From NCBI RefSeq assembly GCF_031326225.1, contig NZ_CP133720.1:2542001-2606000 (forward strand): DNA of 64,000 nucleotides, in the 5' to 3' direction. The translations under genes and the position numbers were made by a program. Numbering within the stretch: position 1 is the first letter of the stretch; every line of letters starts with the position of its first letter. The notes beneath the pieces were generated by a model. The model was not told the DNA's origin, ran no database searches, and saw nothing but the letters and a program-made list of their open reading frames with translations. Positions 53,048-62,131 of this stretch are shown in pieces. This DNA comes from Undibacterium cyanobacteriorum (GTDB taxonomy: Bacteria > Pseudomonadota > Gammaproteobacteria > Burkholderiales > Burkholderiaceae_D).

Positions 53048-54772
53048 TCAGAACTCTTCCCAATCTTGATCTGGGCTACCATCATTGGCGCGTGAAGGTC
53101 GTGTTGCCGAATCCGCTTGCGCCGGTGCTGGTTTCGGCAAAGACTTCACTGCAACTTTCGCCGGTTTCTTCGCTGCAGCTGGAGCAGGTCGAGCGCGAGC
53201 GGCGGCTTGATTTGCCGACGTATCGTTGTCACTGAGTTTAAAGATACTCACGGCAGAATTAAGGTTATTCGCCTGTTCCTGCATACTACCTGCCGCCGCG
53301 GCAGCCTCTTCCACCAAGGCAGCATTCTGCTGCACCGCTTCATCCATCTTCGAGATAGCGATATTGACTTGAGCAATACCATCACTCTGCTCCACGCTCG
53401 CCGCGGTGATTTCGGCCATGATATCGGCCACACCTTTGATAGATACCACAATTTCATCCATCGTATGGCCAGCATCATCAACGAGGCGTGAGCCCGTCTC
53501 AACTTTCTCAACCGAGTCATTAATCAGCTCTTTAATTTCCTTAGCTGCGCTTGCGGAACGCTGCGCCAAACTACGCACCTCCGACGCCACCACGGCGAAA
53601 CCACGCCCTTGCTCACCGGCCCGAGCAGCTTCTACCGCAGCGTTCAAAGCCAAGATATTGGTTTGGAAGGCGATGCCATCGATGACGCCAATGATATCGA
53701 CAATCTTCTTCGAACTTTCTTTGATCGAATCCATGGTGTGAACCACATTGCCGACCACCTCACCGCCCTTGCTCGCAACAGTCGAAGCCTTCAAGGCTAG
53801 CGTATTTGCCTGACGCGCATTGTCCGCATTTTGCTGAACGGTGGAAGTCAATTCTTCCATGGATGATGCGGTCTCTTCCAAACTAGCTGCTTGATTCTCC
53901 GTGCGTGACGACAGATCCATGTTACCGCTCGCAATTTCCTCCGACGAGATTGCTATCGACGAGCTACCCTGTCGCACCACAGTGACTGTCTGAACCAAGT
54001 TCTGCCGCATGTTCTCCAAACCAGTCAACAACTGTCCCATTTCGTCGCTTGATCGGGCTCGAATTTGATTGGATAAATCACCGTTACCAATGGCTTCAAA
54101 TTGTTCGAGTACAAAATTGAGCGGATGTGCAATCGCGATCAACAAGAAATAGGCCGAGATGAAAACCGCGATCAAACCGGCACTCACACCAATCAGATCA
54201 ATCCAGACAAAAGTTTTGAAGTCAGATTGGCTCTTTTTCAGCAGGCCTTCCGCACTGTTAAATTGCATTTCATCGAGTTTGACAATCTTCGACGCAAACT
54301 CTTCATAAAGCTTTGGAACTTTATTTGAATTAATTTGATCGGCCTCTTGTAAATTGCCAGCCTTCAAAGCAGCGAGCATAGGAATAAGAGCATCAGAGAG
54401 AAATTTATCTTTGGCGGAACTAACCTCAGTTGACAGAGTTTTCTCCTCGCCTGCGTCCATCGGCAAACCCAAATATTTTTTCCAACTTGTATCGGACGTT
54501 TGAAGATAACCCTCAACCCGCTTGATCAATTCAGACGCATCACCTGCTTCAGGGTGTGCAATGCCACGATCGATAAGGACACGAGCTCGCAAGAGATTGA
54601 TACGCGTCGACGACAATGCCTCAAGCGAAGGCAATTGATTACTATAAAGTTCATCAATCACTTGGTTACTGTTACGGACGCCATAAGCCCCCATCAAGCC
54701 ACCGATAACTAACATGATCGCCATAACGGCCATCGTGGCAATCAATCGAAATCTGATCGTCAAATTCAACAT
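53048..54772 (-). CDS. Methyl-accepting chemotaxis protein
   Basis: 574 residues. TM1 is at about 9-30 and TM2 at about 190-212, flanking a four-helix-bundle ligand domain of about 160 residues. A HAMP domain follows, then the signalling coiled coil with the hairpin tip GIAFQTNILALNAAVEAARAGEQGRGFAVVASEVR split here in family style. The C-terminus ends DQDWEEF, a CheR/CheB-docking pentapeptide (consensus NWETF-like) after an Ala/Pro/Lys linker. The ligand is unknown. No other chemotaxis genes are close, as is common for receptors. Confidence 0.93.
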   Translation of the reverse strand: MLNLTIRFRLIATMAVMAIMLVIGGLMGAYGVRNSNQVIDELYSNQLPSLEALSSTRINLLRARVLIDRGIAHPEAGDASELIKRVEGYLQTSDTSWKKYLGLPMDAGEEKTLSTEVSSAKDKFLSDALIPMLAALKAGNLQEADQINSNKVPKLYEEFASKIVKLDEMQFNSAEGLLKKSQSDFKTFVWIDLIGVSAGLIAVFISAYFLLIAIAHPLNFVLEQFEAIGNGDLSNQIRARSSDEMGQLLTGLENMRQNLVQTVTVVRQGSSSIAISSEEIASGNMDLSSRTENQAASLEETASSMEELTSTVQQNADNARQANTLALKASTVASKGGEVVGNVVHTMDSIKESSKKIVDIIGVIDGIAFQTNILALNAAVEAARAGEQGRGFAVVASEVRSLAQRSASAAKEIKELINDSVEKVETGSRLVDDAGHTMDEIVVSIKGVADIMAEITAASVEQSDGIAQVNIAISKMDEAVQQNAALVEEAAAAAGSMQEQANNLNSAVSIFKLSDNDTSANQAAARARPAPAAAKKPAKVAVKSLPKPAPAQADSATRPSRANDGSPDQDWEEF

Positions 54773-54971
54773 ACACTTTCCCTCTTATGGTCGAGACCTC
54801 AAAATCCAGAAACAAGTCGGACTACTGCATAAGTTAAACTATTGCCGAAAATCAACTTTGATTTAACGTAACTACGAGTATAGATATTTTCTTGGATGAA
54901 AGTAAGAAATATTGCTGAATTTCAATGAAAACGCTCAAAAAGCGACACCCTATCAATCGAAAATTTAGACG

Positions 54972-55006
54972 AAAAAAAACCCAGCACATATGCTGGGTTT
55001 TTCGGG
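54972..55006 (-). terminator. Terminator after the cold-shock gene
   Basis: AAAACCCAGCA (54976-54986) pairs with TGCTGGGTTTT around the loop CATA, with a run of A on the left (T-run on the minus strand) just past the csp stop codon. Confidence 0.87.
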
Positions 55007-55039
55007 GATCGAGAACAAGACTGTTCTACATTGCCGCAA

Positions 55040-55243
55040 TTAGATTGCTTGGATGTTAGAAGCTTGTTTGCCCTTTGGGCCAGTTGTCACTTCGAAAGAA
55101 ACGCGTTGGTTTTCTTTCAAAGATTTGAAACCGTTCGATTGAATCGCAGAGAAGTGCGCGAACAAATCTTCGCCGCCTTCGTCAGGAGTAATGAAACCAA
55201 AACCTTTAGAGTCATTAAACCATTTAACAATACCTGTTGCCAT
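55040..55243 (-). CDS. Cold-shock protein (CspA family)
   Basis: 67 residues, single cold-shock domain with RNP1 KGFGFITP and RNP2 DLFAHFSAI. It binds single-stranded RNA and DNA and melts RNA structure. Length is normal. A promoter with a perfect -10 box and a 110-base leader lie upstream, so it may be controlled by its mRNA leader as in CspA; whether cold-induced is not shown. Confidence 0.96.
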   Translation of the reverse strand: MATGIVKWFNDSKGFGFITPDEGGEDLFAHFSAIQSNGFKSLKENQRVSFEVTTGPKGKQASNIQAI

Positions 55244-55268
55244 TACTATTTCCTATTTCAGTTAAAGT

Positions 55269-55365
55269 GGGCTAAAAAATAAGCCCGATACATCGTCTCA
55301 ACCAAGCATGAAATGACAGCAGTTACTGCACTACAACCCCGAATTTCAACGACTCGTCGATTATA
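55269..55365 (-). promoter_or_regulatory. Promoter and structured leader of the cold-shock gene
   Basis: A perfect -10 box TATAAT (minus strand, 55360-55365) puts the transcript start near 55353 and leaves a leader of about 110 bases. The leader contains a hairpin with GGGCT/AGCCC arms (55269-55286) shortly before the ribosome site. The upstream 55366-55622 holds no gene I can support. Confidence 0.5.
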
Positions 55366-55631
55366 CGCACATATTTTGAATAAAGTGTACTTTTACTTCA
55401 AACTTTCTTAATAAGTAGCATTTCGCGGTGAATTTTCCACAATAATCTTCTTTGTTTCGAACAGTACTCGTTGAATTGTTACAGTTGAGAGCAATCAGAA
55501 TTATGAACTTCCTTACGCAAGAGATTGTCTGAACATTATGATTCAACTCCTGCTCAAAATTTCTTCGCTGGATTGTTGGCTCCCAATAGATAACCAAAAA
55601 AACGACTAACCACAAGCTCACATTGACCTAC

Positions 55632-56060
55632 ATGCTTCGATTTATTCTCTCTATCTTTCTTTCGATAAGCCCTTGTTGGGCAATCGCTCAAGCAAGCACG
55701 AATTCAAAAGCGGCTGTCGCGGCGCCTCTACTGCAGTGCTTCGTGAGCTACGCGGATCAAACTACCGTTGTCAAGACTCGCTTACAGCAATCTCCTTACG
55801 CCATTGAGCCTGTCGATATTGGGGGACGATTCACATTCAAAGCTGCGATGGTTGGCGACAAAGACAAAATCAATTACATCGCGTTGTACACCTACTTTCA
55901 AGCCTCACCAAAAGATTTACCGATTCATGAAGCCATTTATCGCGGTCCGTTCAAGCCCACTCACAAAGCGCAAACGCTGGGACCGGAAAACCATTTGTAT
56001 GCCGGCGAAGTGGAACGTGAATTGAAATACAACTGCGAACTCAAATTGGAGGCGCAATAA
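55632..56060 (+). CDS. Exported protein of unknown function
   Basis: 142 residues from ATG 55632 (MLRFILSIFLSISPCWAIAQ), with a signal peptide cut after about AIAQA. The frame is also open from a TTG at 55623. The mature part holds two Cys (in LLQCFV and YNCELK) that could pair. I do not recognise the family. The stop TAA overlaps the ATG of the next gene by one base, so the two are translationally coupled. Confidence 0.75.
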   Translation: MLRFILSIFLSISPCWAIAQASTNSKAAVAAPLLQCFVSYADQTTVVKTRLQQSPYAIEPVDIGGRFTFKAAMVGDKDKINYIALYTYFQASPKDLPIHEAIYRGPFKPTHKAQTLGPENHLYAGEVERELKYNCELKLEAQ

Positions 56061-57097
56061 TGCAGGCTACTTTTATGCAAGCTAGGTTTAAACGGGCTAC
56101 ATTTTTTTGTATCGCTGTAGCGACTCTACTCGCCAGTCTCATCAGCTCCGCACATGCCGCGACGTCGAACCAAATCAAATCAGAAAAATCGCTGAGCCTT
56201 GTTTTTGTCGGTGACATCGTACTCGATGGCAAAGCTGGTGAGCACATACAGCGCGGGGCGGATCCGTTTAAAGGCGTAAAAAGAATTTTTGAAAGCGCCG
56301 ACCTGAGAATCGCCAATCTCGAATGCGTGGTCGCCTTACAAGGCGAAGTGGTCGATAAGAACTTCAACTTCCGTGCGCATCCGAGAACTTTGCCTTACTT
56401 GGCAAAATATGTTGATGCCGTATCGATCGCTAACAATCATTCTGGAGATTTTGGACCGAAGGCTTTCAGCGAAATGCTGACTCACTTGCAACAGCATCAG
56501 ATCGGTTTCTTTGGTGGTGGGAATGATCTCCAGCAAGCACACAAACCATTCATCATCGAGAAGAATGGATATCGCATCGCCCTGCTGGGCTACAACGAAT
56601 TTATGCCAAGAAGTTTTGAGGCCACGGCGAAAGATGCTGGGGTCGCTTGGAGTGAAGACGAACAAGTTGCCGCAGATATCCGCGACGCCCGCTCTGTGTA
56701 CAGCGCTGACATCGTCATCCCTTTCATGCATTGGGGTTGGGAAAACGAATTGCGATCAGGACCTCGGCAACGTGCTCTAGCACGCAAAATGATTGATGCG
56801 GGAGCCGATGCTGTCATCGGTGGACACCCTCATGTGATTCAAGATACCGAAGAATACAAAGGCAAGCCTATTATCTACAGTCTCGGCAATTTCATGATCG
56901 ATGCAATGGACAACGCCAATCAAGCGCGTGGTTGGGCTGTGCGACTGGAATTGAAAGGCACCTCAGTGCAACGCTGGCAAACCCAGTTAATACAACTCGA
57001 TGAAGAAGGCATACCGAACAGCACAGATGAACTAAGTGCATGCTGGTCCAAAGAAAAAGGCTTACAGACACAATGCAAGCCCTTCGTCGCAAAATGA
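56060..57097 (+). CDS. CapA-family metallophosphatase-like exported protein
   Basis: 345 residues. A signal peptide ends near SAHAA (about residue 34). The PGA_cap fold follows with LVFVGDIVLDG, NLECVV, SIANNHSGDFGPKAF, GGHPHVIQD and YSLGNFMID, motifs that carry the metal ligands (Asp, Asn, His). The family includes CapA of poly-gamma-glutamate capsule synthesis, but many members are envelope phosphoesterases of unknown substrate. No capB/capC genes are present, so a capsule role is doubtful. Coupled to the preceding small exported protein. Confidence 0.87.
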   Translation: MQATFMQARFKRATFFCIAVATLLASLISSAHAATSNQIKSEKSLSLVFVGDIVLDGKAGEHIQRGADPFKGVKRIFESADLRIANLECVVALQGEVVDKNFNFRAHPRTLPYLAKYVDAVSIANNHSGDFGPKAFSEMLTHLQQHQIGFFGGGNDLQQAHKPFIIEKNGYRIALLGYNEFMPRSFEATAKDAGVAWSEDEQVAADIRDARSVYSADIVIPFMHWGWENELRSGPRQRALARKMIDAGADAVIGGHPHVIQDTEEYKGKPIIYSLGNFMIDAMDNANQARGWAVRLELKGTSVQRWQTQLIQLDEEGIPNSTDELSACWSKEKGLQTQCKPFVAK

Positions 57098-57133
57098 TAT
57101 TTTAAAATTGATTTTTTTAATGACGACACGCCG

Positions 57134-57436
57134 TCAGAAAAGAAACGCTTGATCGGTTTCGATTTCCACATCGCTGTCTATCGTGGCGACACAGGCCAAG
57201 GCATAACCGTCATCTTTCTCATCAAAACTTAAGCTGGGCCACTCAATCAGATGTCGTACTCTGCCGCTTTTCACCAAGCATAGGCAGGTACGACAACTCC
57301 CATTGCGACAAGAGCTCACGAAACGAATACCCGCTTCTTGTGCTGCATTAAGTATCGTTTGGTTTTCTTGCACCTCGAATGTCCAGCCTTGCTTGAGCAA
57401 GCGAACTTGATGCCTTCTCGTCGTGTTATCAGTCAA
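57134..57436 (-). CDS. 2Fe-2S ferredoxin-like protein
   Basis: 100 residues with the plant-type ferredoxin cluster motif C-x4-C-x2-C (SCRNGSCRTCLC) and the fourth Cys in ALACVATID. A small electron carrier in the cytosol. A 25-base gap separates it from the SCP2-domain gene upstream on the same strand. The redox partner is unknown; it resembles the ferredoxin domain of oxygenase reductases. Confidence 0.9.
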   Translation of the reverse strand: MTDNTTRRHQVRLLKQGWTFEVQENQTILNAAQEAGIRFVSSCRNGSCRTCLCLVKSGRVRHLIEWPSLSFDEKDDGYALACVATIDSDVEIETDQAFLF

Positions 57437-57461
57437 GTTGTGTCAACTCAAAAGACAAACA

Positions 57462-57758
57462 TCAAACCACTTTTTGCAAGCGCATGGCGATACTCATATC
57501 ACCGGCGAGCTTCAGTTGTCCCGACATGAAACCCATCACTGGATTCAATTCACCATTCAATAATTTACCAAGGTCACTCAGGCTCAGGCTCACGGTACAA
57601 TCAGCATCACGATCAACGTGATCAACGAGATGCGGGCGCACAATCGCATCGACCACGATCACACCATCAGACCCACAATCAAATTTCAAAACAGCGTTGA
57701 GGCTACTGTCCTGCCCTAACTTCTCGCGAATCTTCGCTGCGCAAGCTTGCAAATCCAT
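57462..57758 (-). CDS. SCP2 sterol-binding-domain protein
   Basis: 98 residues with an SCP2-like fold: LKFDCGSDGVIVVDA, DCTVSLSLSDLGKLLNGELNPVMGFMSGQLKLAGDMSIAMRLQ split in family order. The protein probably holds a hydrophobic ligand. Small single-domain SCP2 proteins in bacteria are of unclear function. Same strand as the ferredoxin and methyltransferase genes. Confidence 0.88.
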   Translation of the reverse strand: MDLQACAAKIREKLGQDSSLNAVLKFDCGSDGVIVVDAIVRPHLVDHVDRDADCTVSLSLSDLGKLLNGELNPVMGFMSGQLKLAGDMSIAMRLQKVV

Positions 57759-57805
57759 TTTCTACTCCAAGCGATTTCAAGGTAAAAATATGATGTACTC
57801 AAGAA

Positions 57806-58459
57806 TTATTTGAGCACGCAAGTGAGCATCCAGAAAAACTCATTACGGCTCAAACGCACATCGCGTGCAACGGCAGAAAATTTCTTTTTCAAGAAACTAT
57901 CGCTAGGAAAATTTTTTAAGACTTCCATGCGACTACCATCTGGCAATTGGCGCATCTGATAGGTATTACCCTCGGCATCCGTACGTGCGGTCGGCGGCGT
58001 AAAATCTTCCACGAAATTATCATCCACCAAGACCACGAAACCGCCAGCGCCAAGCGTTTGGCGTAGATGCTTAAATACTTTGGTATAGTCTTCGCGCTTG
58101 ATGTGCGACCAAACACCGCCACCAAAACAGGCCGTGAAGCGTCGCCCTTCTGGTAGCTCAGGATTCAGCCAATCGAGCTCGGCGAATTCAACGTTCTCCA
58201 AAACGAATTCACGCTCTTGGGCAATCTCCAACATGATGGGATTGATGTCCGTGGCGAGTACCGACTTTGCATTTTCCGCGATCGCTTCGGTCCAATATCC
58301 CGTACCACAACCAAGCTCCAAAACCTCGTGATTCGCGAGTGCCTCGCTGACATGCTCAGCCGCCGCCTCAGCATCTTCATCCAAATCAGGTTCCAGATAC
58401 TTGTCTTCATAAATCTCTGCGACAGCCGCGTAATACGCAGCCAAACTATTTTCTGCCAT
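57806..58459 (-). CDS. Class I SAM-dependent methyltransferase
   Basis: 217 residues. Motif I is VLELGCGTGYWTEAI, followed by LATDINPIMLEIA (motif II) and a GGVWSHI post-motif, so it binds S-adenosylmethionine. The C-terminal part (RLSRNEFFWMLTCVLK) is less conserved. The substrate is unknown. It lies 47 bases upstream of the SCP2 gene on the same strand. Confidence 0.88.
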   Translation of the reverse strand: MAENSLAAYYAAVAEIYEDKYLEPDLDEDAEAAAEHVSEALANHEVLELGCGTGYWTEAIAENAKSVLATDINPIMLEIAQEREFVLENVEFAELDWLNPELPEGRRFTACFGGGVWSHIKREDYTKVFKHLRQTLGAGGFVVLVDDNFVEDFTPPTARTDAEGNTYQMRQLPDGSRMEVLKNFPSDSFLKKKFSAVARDVRLSRNEFFWMLTCVLK

Positions 58460-58575
58460 AGCTTCTTCTTTCCGACTTTTTCCAATTCTTTAAATTCTTC
58501 AACTTAAGCAGAGGCTCGTCACGCTCACATCAACAACGACGATTTCGCTCAATCGACCTTTTCCACTATGCTTCA

Positions 58576-59517
58576 TCACAGGTCGTAGTTGTCTTTACCA
58601 CCCTGCATGACTTGATCGATCAACTTGCGATTCATGCTCGGCGAAAGCTGCTCAATGAAAGAATACATGTAGCTACGCAAATACGCGCCTTGCCGAACGG
58701 CGACCCGCGTAACGTTCATGCCGAACAAATGGCCGGCCGGAATCGCACGTAAATTGGTATCGCGTTCCGCATCGAAAGCCACACCGGCGATAATGCCGAC
58801 TCCCATTCCCAATTCGACATAAGTCTTAATCACGTCAGCATCAATCGCTTCCAGCAGAACATCGGGCTTGAGCTGTTTGACCTCAAAGGCATGATCGATT
58901 TTGCTGCGCCCAGCGAACGCCGTGTCATAGGTAATCAAAGGATACTTGGCAATTTCCTCAAGTGCGATCGACTTGCTCTTTAACAGCGGGTGATCAACTG
59001 GAACCACCACCACGTGCTCCCATTGATAGCAAGGCATAGAAACGAGGCCATCGACATTAGTAATCGCCTCGGTCGCAATTGCCAAATCCGCTTGATCACG
59101 CATCACCATTTCCGCAATTTGTTTAGGGCTACCTTGCAACAAAGACAGGCGCACTTTGGGATATTTCTGCATGAAAGTCTGAATCAACTTTGGCAAGGCG
59201 TAGCGCGCTTGGGTATGGGTGGTTGCGATCGTGAAGCTACCACTGTCTTGCGCGGCGAACTCTTTGCCGATGCGTTTCAAGCCATCGATTTCTTGCATGA
59301 TCATTTCGACCGACTTCAGTACCGCACGTCCTGGTTCCGTCAAGCCGCGAATACGCTTACCGTGACGAGCGAATATATCGATACCGAGCTCTTCTTCGAG
59401 TTCGATAATCGCTTTGGACACGCCTGGCTGTGAAGTGAACAGCGCTTTCGCTGCTTCAGTCAAATTAAAGTTTTGACGCACCGCTTCGCGCACAAAACGC
59501 AATTGATGTAGATTCAT
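58576..59517 (-). CDS. CysB-like LysR-family regulator
   Basis: 313 residues: helix-turn-helix MNLHQLRFVREAVRQNFNLTEAAKALFTSQPGVSKAI split in order, then a substrate-binding domain. The start and the TTHTQARYALP segment are typical of CysB/Cbl proteins, which control sulfate assimilation and use O-acetylserine or N-acetylserine as inducer. No cys genes lie in the window, so the target set is unknown. A -10-like TATAAA lies upstream on the minus strand. Confidence 0.9.
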   Translation of the reverse strand: MNLHQLRFVREAVRQNFNLTEAAKALFTSQPGVSKAIIELEEELGIDIFARHGKRIRGLTEPGRAVLKSVEMIMQEIDGLKRIGKEFAAQDSGSFTIATTHTQARYALPKLIQTFMQKYPKVRLSLLQGSPKQIAEMVMRDQADLAIATEAITNVDGLVSMPCYQWEHVVVVPVDHPLLKSKSIALEEIAKYPLITYDTAFAGRSKIDHAFEVKQLKPDVLLEAIDADVIKTYVELGMGVGIIAGVAFDAERDTNLRAIPAGHLFGMNVTRVAVRQGAYLRSYMYSFIEQLSPSMNRKLIDQVMQGGKDNYDL

Positions 59518-59838
59518 GTTGAAGTCCCGTATTGGAAAAGTACGCTGCCTCCTTTATAAGAAAGCAAGTCATAACAACAGGATTGATATGTTATTTGAAG
59601 TATATAGAGTTGAGGGCGATTTGACCATCAAGACGATGAGCGATCTCAGCATGCTCGATCCACATATTTGGCTCACAGCTGAAAGCGAGGCTATGCGTTC
59701 TAGCAATTCCAACAACACGTTTTGGCATCTAAGAGAATTGGAATTCGCGCGAAAGTACCCATGATCAATCACCCAAGATCATGGGTCAAACACCGCCTAA
59801 CATACGTGTCACCGCACGCAAGCATGCAAACCCATCAA
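59518..59838. other. Gap with a 10-base-pair inverted repeat
   Basis: About 320 bases with no supported gene. It holds a perfect inverted repeat ACCCATGATC (59757-59766) and GATCATGGGT (59777-59786) 53 bases after the end of the hydrolase gene. No T-run follows, so it is not a usual terminator. Confidence 0.5.
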
Positions 59839-60831
59839 TCAATCCCGGTGATATTCCACTACGCTTTGTTCAATCGCACCGAAGATGGATTTGCCATTTT
59901 TATCCAACATCTCGATGCGAATTTTGTCACCGAATTTCATAAACTCTGTGGTCGCTTGACCTTCGTTCGCGATCATTTCAAGTGCGCGTTTTTCTGCGAT
60001 GCAGCTAAATCCTTTCTTGGGATCTTTATTCGACACTGTGCCTGATCCGACGATCGTGCCAGCGCGAGCATTACGCGTTTTGCACAAGTGTGTGATCAAC
60101 TGTGGGAAGGAAAAAACCATATCCACACCAGCATTGGGCTGACCAACTAACACATCATTCCATGTCGAGCGCAGAGGCAAATGCACCTTACCGTCTTTCC
60201 AAAACTCGCCTAATTCGTCTGGCGTTACCGCCACTGGCGAAAAACTCGAAGCAGGCTTGGATTGGAAAAATCCAAAACCTTTCGCTAATTCCGCAGGAAT
60301 CAAATTACGCAAAGAGACGTCGTTGACCAGCATCAATAATCGAATGTGTTCCTGCGCTTCTTGTACTTTCACACCCATCGGCACATCGCCAGTGATCACG
60401 GCGATTTCACTTTCGAAATCGATGCCCCACTCTTCAGATAACAAAGCGATATCGTCCGTTGGGCCAATAAAATCATCACTACCGCCTTGGTACATCAGGG
60501 GATCATGCCAAAAACTCTCAGGCATTTCTGCGTTGCGAGCCTTGCGCACCAATTCAACGTGATTGACATACGATGAGCCATCTGCCCACTGAAACGCACG
60601 TGGCAATGGCGCCATACAATTTTTAGGATCAAAGTCAAAACTATTAATGCCGCGACCAGCATTCAGACGCTCGTAAACCGCTTCTAACTGCGGCGCAATG
60701 AAATTCCAATCGTCAAGCGCATGCTGCAAACTGCGAGCAATGCCATCAGCGATTTGGGCGGTTTTCAGATCACGAGAAACCACAGCCAATTGGCCATCAC
60801 GGGTACCGTCTTTTAGCGTTGCAAGTTTCAT
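59839..60831 (-). CDS. Fumarylacetoacetate hydrolase family protein
   Basis: 330 residues. The FAH fold is visible from QGGSDDFIGPTDDI, ESEIAVITGDVP, DVSLRNLIPAELAKGFGFF to GTIVGSGTVSNKD. Metal ligands (Asp/Glu) are in these segments. The family cleaves carbon-carbon bonds in aromatic-degradation products such as fumarylacetoacetate; no companion maleylacetoacetate isomerase or homogentisate dioxygenase gene is in view, so the exact substrate is not certain. Confidence 0.9.
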   Translation of the reverse strand: MKLATLKDGTRDGQLAVVSRDLKTAQIADGIARSLQHALDDWNFIAPQLEAVYERLNAGRGINSFDFDPKNCMAPLPRAFQWADGSSYVNHVELVRKARNAEMPESFWHDPLMYQGGSDDFIGPTDDIALLSEEWGIDFESEIAVITGDVPMGVKVQEAQEHIRLLMLVNDVSLRNLIPAELAKGFGFFQSKPASSFSPVAVTPDELGEFWKDGKVHLPLRSTWNDVLVGQPNAGVDMVFSFPQLITHLCKTRNARAGTIVGSGTVSNKDPKKGFSCIAEKRALEMIANEGQATTEFMKFGDKIRIEMLDKNGKSIFGAIEQSVVEYHRD

Positions 60832-61073
60832 TTTGCGTAAGTCCTAAACGAAGAATTCAAAATCAAAAACCAAGTATGCCTACCAACAATCTACCAGGGA
60901 AAGGCAGCGTTAAAGCCCGTTTGCAACATCCTAAATCGACGCCTCAATTTGGATATGCTAAGCTTCAGCCGCACTCAAATCGACTGCGCTACGGCATCGA
61001 AAATCCATCGAAGATTAACAAACATCCGACGAGTTCCATACGACATTGTACCGCAGCCATAAAGGAAGCCCAA

Positions 61074-61607
61074 TTGCAAAACACAGCCAAGCTCCAATAC
61101 TTTGTCGATACGGAACGCCTCAGTCTGCGTACGCTCAGCGTCGAAGACGCCGAGTTTTATCTCTCCTTAGTCAACGATGCTTCCTTCATCAAGAACATTC
61201 GCGACAAAGGCATCCGTACCATTGAGCAAGCGCAACAGGCGATCACAACCGGCCATCAAGATATTCAAGAAAAACTCGGCTTTAGTCTCTATCTCGTCGA
61301 GAGAAAAAGCGACCAAGCAAAACTTGGTTTGTGCGGTTTGGTAAAGCGCGACAATTTACCAGGAGTCGATATCGGCTACGCTTTTTTGCCTGATTTCTGG
61401 CGTCAAGGCTTTGCCGAAGAAGCGTGCCGCGGCATTCTTGATTGGGCAAAAAATGGTCTCAACTTCAAGGAGCTCTACGCGATTGTCTCACCAAGCAATC
61501 TTGCGTCTGCGAATTTACTGAAAAAACTCGGCTTTCAATTGCAAGAACAACTGAACTGGGAGGATGGTCCAGTTCAGTTATTTCGCTTAAATTTTGTCCT
61601 CAACTGA
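61074..61607 (+). CDS. GNAT-family N-acetyltransferase (RimJ/RimL type)
   Basis: 177 residues from TTG 61074, chosen because AAGGAAG lies 5 bases before it and the GNAT fold starts right after (TERLSLRTLSVEDAEFYL). The open frame extends about 85 codons further upstream, including ATG 60876, but that part is low-complexity and overlaps the divergent hydrolase gene. Acetyl-CoA-binding region GYAFLPDFWRQGFAEEACRGIL is clear. The substrate is unknown; members acetylate ribosomal proteins or small amines. Confidence 0.82.
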   Translation: MQNTAKLQYFVDTERLSLRTLSVEDAEFYLSLVNDASFIKNIRDKGIRTIEQAQQAITTGHQDIQEKLGFSLYLVERKSDQAKLGLCGLVKRDNLPGVDIGYAFLPDFWRQGFAEEACRGILDWAKNGLNFKELYAIVSPSNLASANLLKKLGFQLQEQLNWEDGPVQLFRLNFVLN

Positions 61608-61661
61608 CTAACTCAACAATCGATCAGTCTCGAAGAAAACTCAAATCACCTAGCTTGACGA

Positions 61662-62129
61662 TCACAAGAAACGATCAAGGATTTTGCGGCTATGTTTATC
61701 GATGCCAAACATATCGCGAATCAAAAAGTGAATGCCGTGATTATCCGAAATCAAGAGTGAGTCTTTACCGATACGACGAATGTCTTCGTCGCCTTTCAAG
61801 ACAAATTGCGTATTGCCACGATCGGTCTCTACTTGCCAGGTACAAGGTGTCGCAAAACTCGTCACACTCACGATCCGCAAAATCTCAGGCATAAACTCAC
61901 GGCCTTCGAGTTCGCCTTCGATCAGTTGACGAATCTCTTCTTTCAGGTCGGCTAAGTCATCAATCCAAGCGACTTCTTGCCCATTCTCAAGCACCAATGA
62001 AATTCCCTGCGTTGGCGCCTGAATCGGGAATGCACGAACGGGACTGACGTCGTAATGATGATTGCCATCGGCATCGGTGAGCACCAGCTTACGGAATTGA
62101 TCGCGTTGTAATTCAAATGCTGTTGTCAT
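61662..62129 (-). CDS. DUF1854 protein associated with cyanophycin-type ABC transporter
   Basis: 155 residues of the DUF1854 family: HYDVSPVRAFPIQAPTQGISL, NGQEVAWIDDLADLKEEIRQLIEGELEGREFMPEILRI in order, and the RKILDRFL end. In Burkholderiales this family is found next to an ABC transporter and cyanophycin synthetase genes. It starts 2 bases after the transporter stop codon on the same strand, so both are in one operon. Function unknown. Confidence 0.85.
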   Translation of the reverse strand: MTTAFELQRDQFRKLVLTDADGNHHYDVSPVRAFPIQAPTQGISLVLENGQEVAWIDDLADLKEEIRQLIEGELEGREFMPEILRIVSVTSFATPCTWQVETDRGNTQFVLKGDEDIRRIGKDSLLISDNHGIHFLIRDMFGIDKHSRKILDRFL

Positions 62130-62131
62130 GC

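Noticed and set aside
55361..55621. An 86-residue minus-strand frame upstream of the cold-shock gene
   Set aside because: It overlaps the cold-shock promoter region, lacks a ribosome site and has no recognisable sequence.
56060..57097. A poly-gamma-glutamate capsule locus around the CapA-like gene
   Set aside because: CapB and CapC genes are absent; only the phosphatase-like fold is present.
59516..59764. An 82-residue plus-strand frame in the gap after the CysB-like gene
   Set aside because: No ribosome site and no family; it covers the promoter region of the LysR gene.
60819..61073. N-terminal extension of the GNAT gene, including ATG 60876
   Set aside because: Low-complexity residues that overlap the divergent hydrolase start; TTG 61074 has a strong ribosome site next to the GNAT fold.
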